Shown here one piece after another: positions 22,106 through 31,339 of a DNA stretch of 64,000 bases. The stretch's first letter is position 1, and each line of letters starts with the position of its first letter. The notes beneath the pieces are model-generated. The model saw only the letters and a program-made list of their open reading frames with translations, did no database searches and had not been told where the DNA came from. Source of the stretch: Gemmatimonadaceae bacterium (GTDB taxonomy: Bacteria; Gemmatimonadota; Gemmatimonadetes; Gemmatimonadales; Gemmatimonadaceae); NCBI GenBank assembly GCA_035633115.1, contig DASQFN010000112.1, positions 109,201-173,200 on the forward strand. The letters are read 5' to 3'. The position numbers and the translations under genes were made by a program.

Positions 22106-22462
22106 ATGAAGAAACTGCTACAGGTGGCGTTCGGCGCCGCATTCGGAGTTCTGGTACTGGGCACGATAATGACCACAGTAAAAACACCGCCTTCTTCAGC
22201 AATTGTGTTTGTTGACAGGACTGCGAAGGAGTTCGTCACGCCACCTTTCGCCGCGGCCAATCCCACGCTGACAAGTCGATTCTCAGCCGCAGTGACGTAC
22301 GGACAAGCGCAGGCGGAAGGATTCTCGCCGGAGCATACTTGCAATCGACAGTCGTGTTGGAGTCAGGACGGAAGATCCTTAACGGGAGCGTATCTTGAGA
22401 AAATCGGATTACTTCCACGATTAAGAAGTCGATGGAATGCAGACGGTACCTGGAGCTGGTGA
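22106..22462 (+). CDS. hypothetical exported protein
   Basis: A 118-residue protein beginning MKKLLQVAFGAAFGVLVLGT after an AGAGAAGGA ribosome site, so the start is well supported. The N-terminus is a signal peptide or single membrane anchor. The mature part has two cysteines in HTCNRQSCWSQDG and ends in WNADGTWSW. No family is recognised. It is the last gene before the right att copy. Base composition is lower in GC than the neighbouring chromosomal genes. Confidence 0.55.
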   Translation: MKKLLQVAFGAAFGVLVLGTIMTTVKTPPSSAIVFVDRTAKEFVTPPFAAANPTLTSRFSAAVTYGQAQAEGFSPEHTCNRQSCWSQDGRSLTGAYLEKIGLLPRLRSRWNADGTWSW

Positions 22463-22591
22463 CGCTTCCCTTACCCGTTTCTTTACCCGTTTCTCCCGGC
22501 AAAGTACGGCATGAATGTCGGGAAAGTCCGGCACCGACGCCCGATTTCCCTCTGTAGACCGACAATTTGTCGTTAATGGTTAGTGTATGGT

Positions 22592-22646
22592 TCTGACTAC
22601 GGATCAGAAGGTTAGGGGTTCGAGTCCCTTCGGGCGCGTCAGATGA
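22592..22646 (+). repeat. right attachment-site copy (tRNA-Arg 3' part)
   Basis: Identical over 55 bp to 18181-18235. It is not a tRNA gene: the D-arm and 5' acceptor strand are replaced by TTGTCGTTAATGGTTAGTG. A terminator-like hairpin related to that after the real tRNA follows at about 22650-22690. The pair marks the ends of an integrated element. Confidence 0.85.
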
Positions 22647-22773
22647 ATCAGTCTCCCTATGTCGAGTAGTCGATGCGGGGGTTTTGTTGTTCCGGGGTAT
22701 TTGATACTGGCGGGAGGAGATGCTGCGCCGCAGAGTTTAGGGAGCGGGAGCTGATCAAAACCGGGAGGACACC

Positions 22774-23182
22774 TTGTCGGCCAAGTATCTTGTTCTGTTG
22801 GCGGTCGCGGCCACCATCGGCTGCGCATCTGGAAGCGGTGGAGCCGGCTCCTCCCCCGCGCAAACGGTTCCTCGAAAGGCCGACCTTCTGACTGCCCAGG
22901 AAGTCGCTCTCGCTCACGCTGACGTAATGAATTCTTACGACGCCATAGCGCGCCTGCGCCCGAATTGGCTCGTCTCGCGCGGTGCGTCGACGTTCGGCTC
23001 CGGGAACACCGAGTTTGCGATTGTATTCGTCGATGGGCAGCAGCACGGCAGGCCTCGAGACACTTCGGCGGATTCCGGCCTGGCACACGAAGGAGTTCCG
23101 CTACTACGACGTTACACAGGCCGGCGCGACATTCGGAATCCAGGGCGGCATGGGCGGGGTGATCGAAGTCAGGATGAGGTAA
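22774..23182 (+). pseudogene. lipoprotein with TonB-plug-like C-terminus, one frameshift
   Basis: The N-terminus has a lipobox (TIGCASG) and starts at TTG 22774 after a GGGAGG site. MNSYDAIARLRPNWLVSRGA and NTEFAIVFVDGQQHG read in frame 1; GLETLRRIPAWHTKEFRYYD and AGATFGIQGGMGGVIEVRMR continue in another frame to a stop at 23182. One extra base near 23044 explains this. The joined product is about 135 residues and resembles the end of a TonB plug (V-DG, path to GGVIEV) on a lipoprotein. Decay or a sequencing error are both possible. Confidence 0.65.
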
Positions 23183-23302
23183 GGCATCGCGCTGAAAAGA
23201 AAGGCAGAGCGGCCTTGTCATCCTCTGGGTAAGTGTATCCGGCGCGCTCCATGCACCCTGCCCTTCGATAGGATGTCAACTTCTGTTGCGGGGATCTCAT
23301 AA

Positions 23303-24559
23303 ATGTCGGACGGAACCTCGCGCGAATGCCCCCTGGCCGACGTTCTCGCCGATCGGCTCCGTGAATCCCGGAGGGAGCTCGCGGCCCATTGGCTCGAGCG
23401 CATTGCCGCCAGGGTCTCACTCGATAAAAACAAGATCTTCCCGTCGGAAGAGCTCCTCGATCACGTACCGCTCCTGATTCAGGGAGTTGCGGACTACCTC
23501 CAGGATCCTGTAAACGAGGTGAGCGCCGACATGCCCGTGGTAGCCAAGGCAATGGAGCTCGGGGCGCTTCGGCACGGGCAGGGCTTCGACGTTTACGAGA
23601 TACTCAAGGAGTACGAGATACTCGGCGGCATTCTGTTCGCGTTTCTCGCTGAAGCCGCCGACGAGATACCGGAGCCGTGCGAAAAGAGCGAGCTGCTCCA
23701 CTGCGGCCAGCGCCTTTTCAAGGCGGTCACGATCATTCAGCAGACGACCACCACGCATTTCCTGCGACTGGGCGACACAAAAATTGCCGATCGCGAAACG
23801 CGCCTCCGGGCATTCAATCAGACCGTATCGCACGAGATCAAGAATCGGATCGGGGCAATACTCGGCGCCGGGGGAGCGCTCCTGGAGATGCCCGACCTCG
23901 ATCCGGCACAGCAGAAGCAGTTCCTCGAGATAGTCGTCAGGAACGCCAGAACCATGCGGCATTCGGTCGAGAATCTCATCGCACTGTCGCGGACCGAAAA
24001 CGATTCGCGTCAGCATCGACACGTCCAGCTTCCCGAAGCCGCGGGCGAAGCAATTCGCGAGGTGAGAGAATCGGCGAGGGATGCCGGACTGGAGATCAGA
24101 CTTGGGGACCTCCCGAATATCGAGATCAACGCCGCGGCAGTGGAGCTGTGCCTCGCCAACTACCTCTCCAACGCAATCAAGTACGCTGATCCGACGAAAC
24201 CGAGCCGCTTTGCCGAGATCAACGGCACCGTCGAAGCCCGCCCCAAGGGAGTCCGCGAGCTCGTCGTCCGCGTTCGCGACAACGGTCACGGCGTGCCTCC
24301 CGAAATGCGCGATCGCCTCTTCCAGCGCTTCTTCCGCGCGCACAACGTTGCAACAGACATCGAGGGCACCGGGCTCGGGCTGAGCATCGTCGCCGATACG
24401 GTCGAATCCCTCGGTGGACGCGCGTGGGCGGAGTTTCCCGGCGACGAATCTGTGTTCGCGTTTTCACTTCCATTTCGGCGGGTGGATACCGACGTTGTCC
24501 AGGGCGGGCAGGCACCTGCGCCGGAGGAAAGGCTCAGAAGCCCGGCGGGAGAAACGTGA
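23303..24559 (+). CDS. sensor histidine kinase with RsbRD-like N-terminal domain
   Basis: A 418-residue soluble kinase. Residues 1-150 are helical with LAAHWLERIAARVSLDKNKI and GFDVYEILKEYEILGGILFAF, resembling the RsbRD N-terminal sensor domain. The H-box SHEIKNRIGAIL lies near residue 177, then N-box CLANYLSNAIKYA, G1 VRDNGHGVPPEM and G2 EGTGLGLSIVADTV. No membrane segments are seen, so it senses an internal signal. No response regulator is adjacent. An orphan kinase of this form could act on single-domain receivers such as the one at 4268; that link is speculative. Confidence 0.87.
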   Translation: MSDGTSRECPLADVLADRLRESRRELAAHWLERIAARVSLDKNKIFPSEELLDHVPLLIQGVADYLQDPVNEVSADMPVVAKAMELGALRHGQGFDVYEILKEYEILGGILFAFLAEAADEIPEPCEKSELLHCGQRLFKAVTIIQQTTTTHFLRLGDTKIADRETRLRAFNQTVSHEIKNRIGAILGAGGALLEMPDLDPAQQKQFLEIVVRNARTMRHSVENLIALSRTENDSRQHRHVQLPEAAGEAIREVRESARDAGLEIRLGDLPNIEINAAAVELCLANYLSNAIKYADPTKPSRFAEINGTVEARPKGVRELVVRVRDNGHGVPPEMRDRLFQRFFRAHNVATDIEGTGLGLSIVADTVESLGGRAWAEFPGDESVFAFSLPFRRVDTDVVQGGQAPAPEERLRSPAGET

Positions 24560-24612
24560 CGCGGTTGATGCGCCGAAGATTGGAAAGCTAGGGCCTGTAA
24601 CCCGCCTGTGAT

Positions 24613-25626
24613 TCAGTAGGCGAATTCTTTCTCTCTCAGCCGCTGGTCGTAACCCAAAGGGATGATTCCATTCGACTGCCATCGCTTCTGGTAGTCCTCG
24701 ATGATCGATGGAAGGTATCCCTCAGGGCTCGTATAGCTCATCCGGTCTCCTCCGAGCTCGGCGAGACTGCGTGTGTTGTCGAGCTCCGACATCCATCGTC
24801 CGCTGAAGGGCGAGCAGTGGGGCAAGAGGCCGGCACGCGTCAGCTCCGCGCGGGGAACACGCTGAACGTCGAGCGTCCGATCGACAAATACCGCCAGCGT
24901 CGCAAGAAAATCCGCGAGCGACATGGACTCGCCGTAGGAAATGTTGTACGCGCGTCCGGTACCTTCGCGTGAGGCGACGAGCTGCACGATAATCCGAGCC
25001 ACATCGCCGACGTACACGTGTCGCAGGGGAAGACCCGTCTCGTCGGGAACCAGGATCGTGTGTCCATCGAGCAGCCGCGCGACATACGCCTGGATACGAC
25101 CGTAGTGGTCTCGCTCGGACGCAACCATGGGGAGGCGGAGAGTCGTAAGAGGAAATCCTTCGCGTGAGAACGCCGCGGAAAATTCATCCTCCGCGTCGCG
25201 CTTCCATGCGCCGTATGCCCACGCGTCGTAGTCGTCCGAGTGGCGCGGCAGCTCCGCCATCACCGGTCCGTCGTAGCTGTCCTCCCGAAACGGACGGGAG
25301 ATGCCCTCGCGCACGAGGTAGACCTGACCCGTGCTGATGAAGACGTATCGTCCAACGCGACCGCCGAAGACCTCGATGGCCGATCGTGCATCGGCGCCGG
25401 TGTATGTCGTCGTGTCGAGAACGAGATCGAAATCGCGATCAGGAACGGCACGGCGCATCGCGACGGAATCGGTGCGGTCTCCGCGCAGGCGGCGCACCGC
25501 CGGCGGCAGCTCGTCCGGCGTCATCCCGCGGTTCAATACCGAGACCTCGTGACCTGCCTCGAGCAGCGCGAGCGCCGTAACGTGGCCGAGGTTGCGGGTG
25601 CCGCCCAGGATCAGAACGTCCGCCAC
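24613..25626 (-). CDS. NAD-dependent epimerase/dehydratase family protein
   Basis: A 337-residue extended short-chain dehydrogenase from GTG 25626. The nucleotide-binding glycine motif is VLILGGTRNLGHVTALALLE. The Tyr-containing region is less classical (YDAWAYGAWKRDAE has Tyr and Lys spaced close to YxxxK). The C-terminus carries HVYVGDVARIIVQLVA and GRAYNISYGESMSLADFL. It is like the nucleoside-sugar reductases/epimerases close to plant CSP41 type. The substrate is not known. A truncated copy lies at 20693-21205. Confidence 0.8.
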   Translation of the reverse strand: MADVLILGGTRNLGHVTALALLEAGHEVSVLNRGMTPDELPPAVRRLRGDRTDSVAMRRAVPDRDFDLVLDTTTYTGADARSAIEVFGGRVGRYVFISTGQVYLVREGISRPFREDSYDGPVMAELPRHSDDYDAWAYGAWKRDAEDEFSAAFSREGFPLTTLRLPMVASERDHYGRIQAYVARLLDGHTILVPDETGLPLRHVYVGDVARIIVQLVASREGTGRAYNISYGESMSLADFLATLAVFVDRTLDVQRVPRAELTRAGLLPHCSPFSGRWMSELDNTRSLAELGGDRMSYTSPEGYLPSIIEDYQKRWQSNGIIPLGYDQRLREKEFAY

Positions 25627-25661
25627 GGGGCGACTATGTGAAAAGGCTTTTTCGTGAAAGG

Positions 25662-26096
25662 CTATTTCCGGAACACCGCCTGTACGGTGGCGTCGAAGGC
25701 GACGGTCAGAGTATTCGAGCCGTCCCACGTTCCATTGTATACGCCGCCGCAGTTAGAACCCACTATCGTCGGCTCGGTGAACGTGATGCTGTTCCCGTTC
25801 ACGGTATAGGTGCCGTTACAGCTTTCAGTCACGGTTTGGGACGGCCCGCCGGTCAGCGTCTGCCGATACGTACCCGAGCTGCTGAAGGTGTTGTTGGCGT
25901 TCAGCGTGACGTCGCCACCGATGATCTCGAGCCTGGAGCCCTGATCGAAAAAGACCACGAACGGCATGCCGGCGCCGTTGATGGTGATCAGGGCGTAGCT
26001 TCCGGTCAGACTCGATTTCGGGCCGGAAGAGTCGCTGCATGCCACGAAGAGCGTCAGGGCGGCGAGGCCAATCAATCGTTTGATGTTGCTGGGCAT
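25662..26096 (-). CDS. small lipoprotein with lipocalin-like strand pattern
   Basis: A 144-residue protein from ATG 26096 with AGAGG upstream. The lipobox is LFVACSD. The mature part alternates strands (LTGSYALITINGAGMPFVVF, SRLEIIGGDVTLNANNTFSS, SGTYRQTLTGG, NGTYTVNGNSITFTEP) with two cysteines likely paired. This pattern is common in uncharacterised lipoproteins of this phylum. No function can be assigned. It is convergent or independent from neighbours and lies 35 bp upstream of the epimerase start. Confidence 0.72.
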   Translation of the reverse strand: MPSNIKRLIGLAALTLFVACSDSSGPKSSLTGSYALITINGAGMPFVVFFDQGSRLEIIGGDVTLNANNTFSSSGTYRQTLTGGPSQTVTESCNGTYTVNGNSITFTEPTIVGSNCGGVYNGTWDGSNTLTVAFDATVQAVFRK

Positions 26097-26307
26097 ACGA
26101 ACCTCTGCTGCAGGATGATCGTCCGACGGGTCGGACCGGCACGTGCCTTGGTGTGTACCGAAAGCGATTCTTGCAGTTACCGCGCCATCCGTTCGATGGC
26201 CGCCCATCCTTCTCACAGTCGTGCGTCTGCCGCGCGAATGAACGCCCTCCCCTCGAAGAAGTTGTAACGCGCCGCACGCGAACTGCCCCGCAATCGACGC
26301 CAACCTA

Positions 26308-26403
26308 GTTTGCGGTTGCGCCTCTTCCGGCGCAGCAACGGGCGACTACGACTATTTCTGCACGATTCACGACGGCATGAATGGAAGGATACGCGTGCGC
26401 TGA
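26308..26403 (+). pseudogene. C-terminal remnant of a plastocyanin-like gene
   Basis: In the frame ending at TGA 26401-26403 the sequence reads SGAATGDYDYFCTIHDGMNG followed by RIRVR. The C-x2-H-x3-M spacing is that of a type 1 copper site. No start or upstream half of a cupredoxin can be found, so it is a leftover. It lies 30 bp upstream of a gene that itself ends in a cupredoxin. Confidence 0.55.
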
Positions 26404-26432
26404 CGCGCCGCGTCCACTCACAGCCAACGCTC

Positions 26433-27833
26433 ATGCGCATCCGTCATCGCGTTCACGCTATTCGACTAGTCAGCAGGCATGCACCAGTCCTTGCCGCTCT
26501 GATGCTCGTCGTTCCAGCGCCATCGAACGCCCAGTCGCTGCTCGATCGTCCACCGAATCTCTCGGCCGATTGGACGGGTGCTCCGGGCACACTGTACTTC
26601 CATTTCATCCATCGGTTCTCGACGGGCAGCGCGCCTGAGCGGAAAGTCTCGAACGTGCCGACGTTCCTCCTCGCCGCCGGGCTGCCGATGAGATTTCTAG
26701 CCGGTGTCAACTACTCCACCAACTCCGCGCTCGCGCCGCGCTTTCCGAATGAATGGGAGCTTTTCGCGCGCTGGGCTCCTCTCTCTGAGGACTATGGGGC
26801 GCCGCTCGACCTCGCCGGTCAGATCGGATACAACAATGCCGGCGAAGGTGTGGACGGTGAGGTCTCGGTTGCGCGTCGCGTCGGTCCCGCGCGTCTCATC
26901 GCTGTGGCGCGGGCTCTCTCGGATCCATTCGAGTCCGGCAACGTCCGCTACGCGTTCGGGGGCGGTGGAACGGTTCGGCTCGGAACGTACGTCGCGCTCG
27001 CCGGCGACGTTGCATCGCTGACCAGTCGCGATTCGACCGAGCGTGTTGCCTGGAGCGCAGGCCTGCACCTGGCGATTCCGCTTTCGCCTCACACGTTCTC
27101 GCTGCAGGTGACGAACACGCTCGTGTCGACTCTGCAGGGTGCGTCGCGGGGGATCGAGGGCAGGCGTTACGGATTCGAGTTTACGATTCCCCTCACGCTG
27201 CGCCGGTATTTCGGCCGTCGTGAAGAACAGTCGGCTGGCGATTCAGCGTCGGCTGCAGCGACGGCGGATTCGGCTGCGGCTGTCGCGGCGTTGAACACCG
27301 ACACCACGACCGTCGCCGTGAGGCCGACTCCAGCGCCCGCACCGGCGAGTAATGTGCCAACCAGCGTGCCTCCGACCGCGCCCGCTCCGGCACCGATACC
27401 GGGCGACACGACGCCGGCGCCGAGCCCGCACCGCGACACATCGCGGGTGACGGTGCCGCGTGCAAACACAGGAGCGACGACTCCGCCGACTTCGCCCGCA
27501 ACCCCGCGTCGAACGACTACGCCTCGTCCCTCGGCGCCCGCGTCGCCGCCAAGGTCAACGCCCGCGCGTCGCGCCGCGAGTACCGTTCGCACTGGCATCA
27601 GGAACCTCAACTATCTCCAGTCGCGGCAGGAGATCGCTGTGGGGACTACGGTCGAGTGGAAGAACAATGATCCTCTGCCTCACACTGTCACTGCCGTGGA
27701 CAAGAGCTTCAACTCGGGGCTCATCCAGCCCGGAAAGACTTACACCCACACATTCACGAAGGCTGGCACTTACAACTTCTTCTGCACGCCGCACCCGTTC
27801 ATGAAAGGGCTGATTGTAGTGAAGGCTCAGTGA
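26433..27833 (+). CDS. outer-membrane beta-barrel protein (DUF5777-like) fused to a cupredoxin domain
   Basis: About 466 residues. A signal peptide (LAALMLVVPAPSNAQ) precedes a barrel-like domain of about 230 residues (GTLYFHFIHRFSTG, TFLLAAGLPMRFLAGVNYST, EWELFARWAPL, TFSLQVTNTLVST). A Pro/Thr/Ala-rich linker of about 110 residues follows. The last about 80 residues are a plastocyanin-like domain: VEWKNNDPLPHTVTA gives one His, and YNFFCTPHPFMKGLIVV gives Cys, His and Met, completing a type 1 copper site. The DUF5777 family is annotated as a possible porin. The fusion would place a copper centre at the outer membrane for electron transfer or copper handling. Start ATG 26433 is chosen for the signal peptide. 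Confidence 0.75.
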   Translation: MRIRHRVHAIRLVSRHAPVLAALMLVVPAPSNAQSLLDRPPNLSADWTGAPGTLYFHFIHRFSTGSAPERKVSNVPTFLLAAGLPMRFLAGVNYSTNSALAPRFPNEWELFARWAPLSEDYGAPLDLAGQIGYNNAGEGVDGEVSVARRVGPARLIAVARALSDPFESGNVRYAFGGGGTVRLGTYVALAGDVASLTSRDSTERVAWSAGLHLAIPLSPHTFSLQVTNTLVSTLQGASRGIEGRRYGFEFTIPLTLRRYFGRREEQSAGDSASAAATADSAAAVAALNTDTTTVAVRPTPAPAPASNVPTSVPPTAPAPAPIPGDTTPAPSPHRDTSRVTVPRANTGATTPPTSPATPRRTTTPRPSAPASPPRSTPARRAASTVRTGIRNLNYLQSRQEIAVGTTVEWKNNDPLPHTVTAVDKSFNSGLIQPGKTYTHTFTKAGTYNFFCTPHPFMKGLIVVKAQ

Positions 27834-28190
27834 GCGCCAGCGTATGGGTACCGTGTGACGCTGGTCAGGCGATAATAGCCTTTGCGAGAAATGGCGCCAC
27901 CTTTTGACATTTACGAGTAGGAGCCTTGCGGCCCGGCCTGGGATTGATTACGACAATCGTGTCAGAAGCTGTTCCCTGTGCCTCGTGCACTTGACACGGT
28001 CGCGTTATTTTGTGCGATGGGAAAATCACGAGGTCACTTCCAACCCGGTATGTCGGGAAGGCTTCAGGGAACTCATCCCCCTTAATCCGTAGATGGCAGG
28101 ACTGATGTAGATGTACTGCGCCGGTCACTAATACACGTGCTGCGTCTGCTGTGGTGAGACTCTGACCGAGGAGGCGGGTCCAGTAAAGCG
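27834..28190. other. intergenic stretch without a supported gene
   Basis: About 357 bp between two plus-strand genes. A minus-strand open frame here contains EAFPTYRVGSDLVIFPSHKI, but no family, ribosome site or convincing start is seen. Lower GC than the flanks suggests a remnant or regulatory region. Confidence 0.4.
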
Positions 28191-30788
28191 ATGAAGCCTT
28201 CCCGCCTCGCGCTTGCCGCGCTCGCCGCTCTCTCGGCGGCCGCCCCGGCACTGCCGGCTCAGATTATCGAGGCGGTTCGCATCACCGGTGGCTTACCCCG
28301 GCTCGATGGGCGCCTCAACGAAGAGGTGTGGCGCACCGCTGCGCCAGCGCAAGGTTTCATTCAGCGCGAGCCGAGCGAAGGTGCACCGGCATTGGATCGT
28401 ACTGAAGTTCGCTTCGCGTACGACGAGAACGCGCTCTGGATCGGGGCGAGGATGTACAGCCGAAGCCCCCGCGACATTCGCGCTCTCATAACACGCAAGG
28501 ATCGCGAGGGAAGCTCGGAGCAACTCATCGTATCGCTCGACACACACCGGGACAGGCGCACTGCGTACTCGTTCGCGGTGACCCCCGCCGCTGTTCGAAT
28601 AGACTATTTCCACGGCAGCGACTTCGAGGACCAGCGAAACTACGACTACGATCCGGTGTGGGAGGCGGAGACTGTCATTGATTCGATCGGCTGGACGGTG
28701 GAGATGCGGATACCGTTCACGCAGCTCCGGTTCAACCCCGGCGACTTTCAGGAGTGGGGCGTCAACCTTACGCGCAAGGTTCCGGCGCGGAACGAGCAAA
28801 GCTATTGGGTCCTCGTCAAGCGAAATGAAACCGGATGGTCGTCGCGCATGGCCGCGCTGACAGGTATCCGCGGCGTCCGCCCTACCCGCCGCATCGAGCT
28901 CCTGCCATACCTCGCGGCCGATTCCCGGTTCATCAGGGTGACCGACCCTGCCGATCCGTTCGCCAGGGACTACGCGACTGGCTTCCGCGCCGGCGGCGAC
29001 GTCAAGATGGGGATCGGCCCGAACCTGACGCTCGACGTGACGATCAATCCCGATTTCGGGCAGGTTGAAGCCGATCCGGCCGAGGTGAACCTGTCCGCAT
29101 ACGAGACGTTCTTCCCGGAACGCAGGCCGTTCTTTGTCGAGGGGCGGCAGCTCTTCGGAGGGTCGGAGTACTACTACACACGGCGCATCGGCGCGCGCCC
29201 GCCTGGGAGCGCGGATGCGGACTACCAGGAGCGCATCGGCAATACGACAATCCTCGGCGCTGCCAAGCTCACCGGCCGGTTGCCATCGGGGTTGTCAATC
29301 GGGGCGCTCACGGCTGTGACGGAGGAGGAGGAAGTTTCGACGTACGATCTGGCCTCGGCGACTTTTGGAAAAGCGGTCGTCGCACCGCGCACGGGGTACG
29401 CGGTGGCCAGCGTCCAGCAGGAGTTCGGGCGGACGCGCTCTACGATCGCCGGAACGGTGACGATGGTACAGCGCGGGCTCGAGACGGGGACGCCCCTCGC
29501 CGCGCTCCTGGCGCAGTCGGCCTACACGGCGAGCGTCAATACGCGAATCAGGTGGGCGCGAGGAATGTATGACGTCGGCCCGTACATCGGTGCCACACAC
29601 GTGCGAGGCGACTCGGTGGCGATCCTGAGACAGCAACTCTCGTCGCGCCGGTTCTGGCAGCGCCCCGACGCATCGCACGTGAGCGTGGATCCGTCGCGCC
29701 GCACTCTTACCGGCACCAGCATGGGCATCAGCCACAGGAAGCTTTCCGGCAAGCACTGGTTGTGGGACATCGACTACTCCCAGGTATCTCCCGGCCTGGA
29801 GCCAAATGATATCGGCGCTTGGGGGAATGTGGACGATCGGGGCGGGAACGCACGGATAACTTATCGCGAGACCGCACCGCGGGGATGGTACAGATCGTAC
29901 TCGATCACGACCGGCACCGAAGCGAACTGGAATTTCGAGGGTGTCCGGACTTACTCAGAGCTCTGGGCATCCTCCAATGCGACCCTGTCGAATTTCTGGC
30001 GGGTGAGCGCGTATGCCGACTATGAGCCGCGATCGGTCTCCGACGCACTCACCCGCGGCGGGCCTCTCATGGGAAGGCCATCCAACCATGGAGGCAGCAT
30101 CGCGCTCGAGAATCAGTCGGGCGCGCGCAATCAATGGCAGATCAGGCTCAACGCATCGAAGGACGAATTCGGGGGATGGAACCGGGACATCCAACTCGGT
30201 CTCACATACCGGCCCGGCCCGCAGTGGGAGCTGCGTCTCGGTCCAAGGTGGGAGCGGGGTGAGTCGTCGCGGCAGTACGTGACATTCGTCGACGGCGGAC
30301 CCGCGGCCACGTTCGGACGGCGCTACGTATTCGCCCACGTGGATCGGAGCGAGATCGCGGCCGGCCTGCGTCTCAACTATACCTTCACTCCGCGGCTCAC
30401 TCTCGAGAGTTACCTCGAGCCGTTCGCGGCGAGCGGTACGTACCGCGGCTTCGGCGAGCTGCGCGAAGCCGGGGGTTTTGAGCTGAGAGCATACGGCACC
30501 GACGGCACTACCATCACGCGGAGTGCGGGGGAATCGCACCACGTCACGGCCGACGGCCAGACGTTCACGATCTCCGATCCCGACTTCAACGTCAGGTCGT
30601 TCCGCAGCAACGCCGTTCTGCGCTGGGAATGGCGCCCGGGCAGCACGATGTTCGTGGTGTGGCAGCAGGACAAGAGCGCGAATCGCGAGCTGGGACTGGT
30701 GCGGCCGGGCGACATCTTCGACGCATTTCGGGCGAAGGGTGACACCTTCCTCGCCGTGAAGGTGAGCTACTGGATCCCGCTGAAGTAA
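28191..30788 (+). CDS. DUF5916 outer-membrane protein with CBM9-like N-terminal domain
   Basis: An 865-residue protein. The signal peptide ends at LPAQ. Residues 30-210 form a CBM9-like beta-sandwich (LDGRLNEEVWRTAAPAQGFI, VRFAYDENALWIGARMYS, WTVEMRIPFTQLRF). The rest matches the DUF5916 barrel: NLTRKVPARNEQSYWVL, NPDFGQVEADPAEVNLSAYE and TFFPERRPFFVEGRQLF are strong marks. The barrel ends in FLAVKVSYWIPLK. These proteins are outer-membrane and their substrate is not established. An 80-bp piece near its 3' end recurs at 32001-32080. Confidence 0.86.
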   Translation: MKPSRLALAALAALSAAAPALPAQIIEAVRITGGLPRLDGRLNEEVWRTAAPAQGFIQREPSEGAPALDRTEVRFAYDENALWIGARMYSRSPRDIRALITRKDREGSSEQLIVSLDTHRDRRTAYSFAVTPAAVRIDYFHGSDFEDQRNYDYDPVWEAETVIDSIGWTVEMRIPFTQLRFNPGDFQEWGVNLTRKVPARNEQSYWVLVKRNETGWSSRMAALTGIRGVRPTRRIELLPYLAADSRFIRVTDPADPFARDYATGFRAGGDVKMGIGPNLTLDVTINPDFGQVEADPAEVNLSAYETFFPERRPFFVEGRQLFGGSEYYYTRRIGARPPGSADADYQERIGNTTILGAAKLTGRLPSGLSIGALTAVTEEEEVSTYDLASATFGKAVVAPRTGYAVASVQQEFGRTRSTIAGTVTMVQRGLETGTPLAALLAQSAYTASVNTRIRWARGMYDVGPYIGATHVRGDSVAILRQQLSSRRFWQRPDASHVSVDPSRRTLTGTSMGISHRKLSGKHWLWDIDYSQVSPGLEPNDIGAWGNVDDRGGNARITYRETAPRGWYRSYSITTGTEANWNFEGVRTYSELWASSNATLSNFWRVSAYADYEPRSVSDALTRGGPLMGRPSNHGGSIALENQSGARNQWQIRLNASKDEFGGWNRDIQLGLTYRPGPQWELRLGPRWERGESSRQYVTFVDGGPAATFGRRYVFAHVDRSEIAAGLRLNYTFTPRLTLESYLEPFAASGTYRGFGELREAGGFELRAYGTDGTTITRSAGESHHVTADGQTFTISDPDFNVRSFRSNAVLRWEWRPGSTMFVVWQQDKSANRELGLVRPGDIFDAFRAKGDTFLAVKVSYWIPLK

Positions 30789-30857
30789 CTCAATAACTCA
30801 CGCGATCGACGAAGCAGGTAGCTTCGGGTTAATTGCTCGTCAATCGCGTTCTCGACA

Positions 30858-31194
30858 CTACGATCCCTGCGGATTCGTGATCGGACGCGGATCATAGAAC
30901 GGCCGGATTTGCTTGAGCTTCCCGTTCGAGATGCGGAAGCAATCGAACACGGGAATCACACCAAACGTAGTGTCGAAGTCAAACACTGTCGCCACGTATT
31001 CCCCTTCCACGATGTGCTGCTTCACTCGAATGTCCCTGATTGCCGGGAATAAACCTGCAAGGAAATCCGCAACAGCTCGTTCACCGATCAACTTGGACGA
31101 CAACGGACTTTCGAAGGTGACGTCAGGAGCAAACGCAACCACTGAGATCTTTTTTTCTCAGACCTTCAAGGTAGCCTTCAACAACCTTTATCAT
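30858..31194 (-). pseudogene. SnoaL-like/nuclear-transport-factor-2 fold protein, frameshifted in an A-run
   Basis: MIKVVEGYLEGLRKK starts at 31194 and VVAFAPDVTFESPLSSKLIG continues in a different frame to the stop at 30858 (FDCFRISNGKLKQIRPFYDP near the end). The break is at a run of seven A; removing one A joins the frames into a product of about 111 residues with the SnoaL pattern of a helix, VTFESPL strand and FDCFRI-KIKQIRPFYD ending. A polymerase slip, assembly error or real mutation could be the cause. Function is not assigned. Confidence 0.7.
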
Positions 31195-31339
31195 TTCGTC
31201 TCTCACCAGTCCCCCTTTATCAAACGGTAACTTTCCGATCTCGGAATTGTTCCCGCTCCTTAACGCCCAGGACTGATAATTATCGTGCGGGCTGGCCTGC
31301 CGTTCGATGGCTCCAGCCCGCACAACCTCGCCTCGAGAC

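Noticed and set aside
22592..22667. Second tRNA-Arg gene
   Set aside because: Only the anticodon arm, T-arm and 3' strand are present; the 5' acceptor strand and D-arm are absent, so it is an attachment-site copy.
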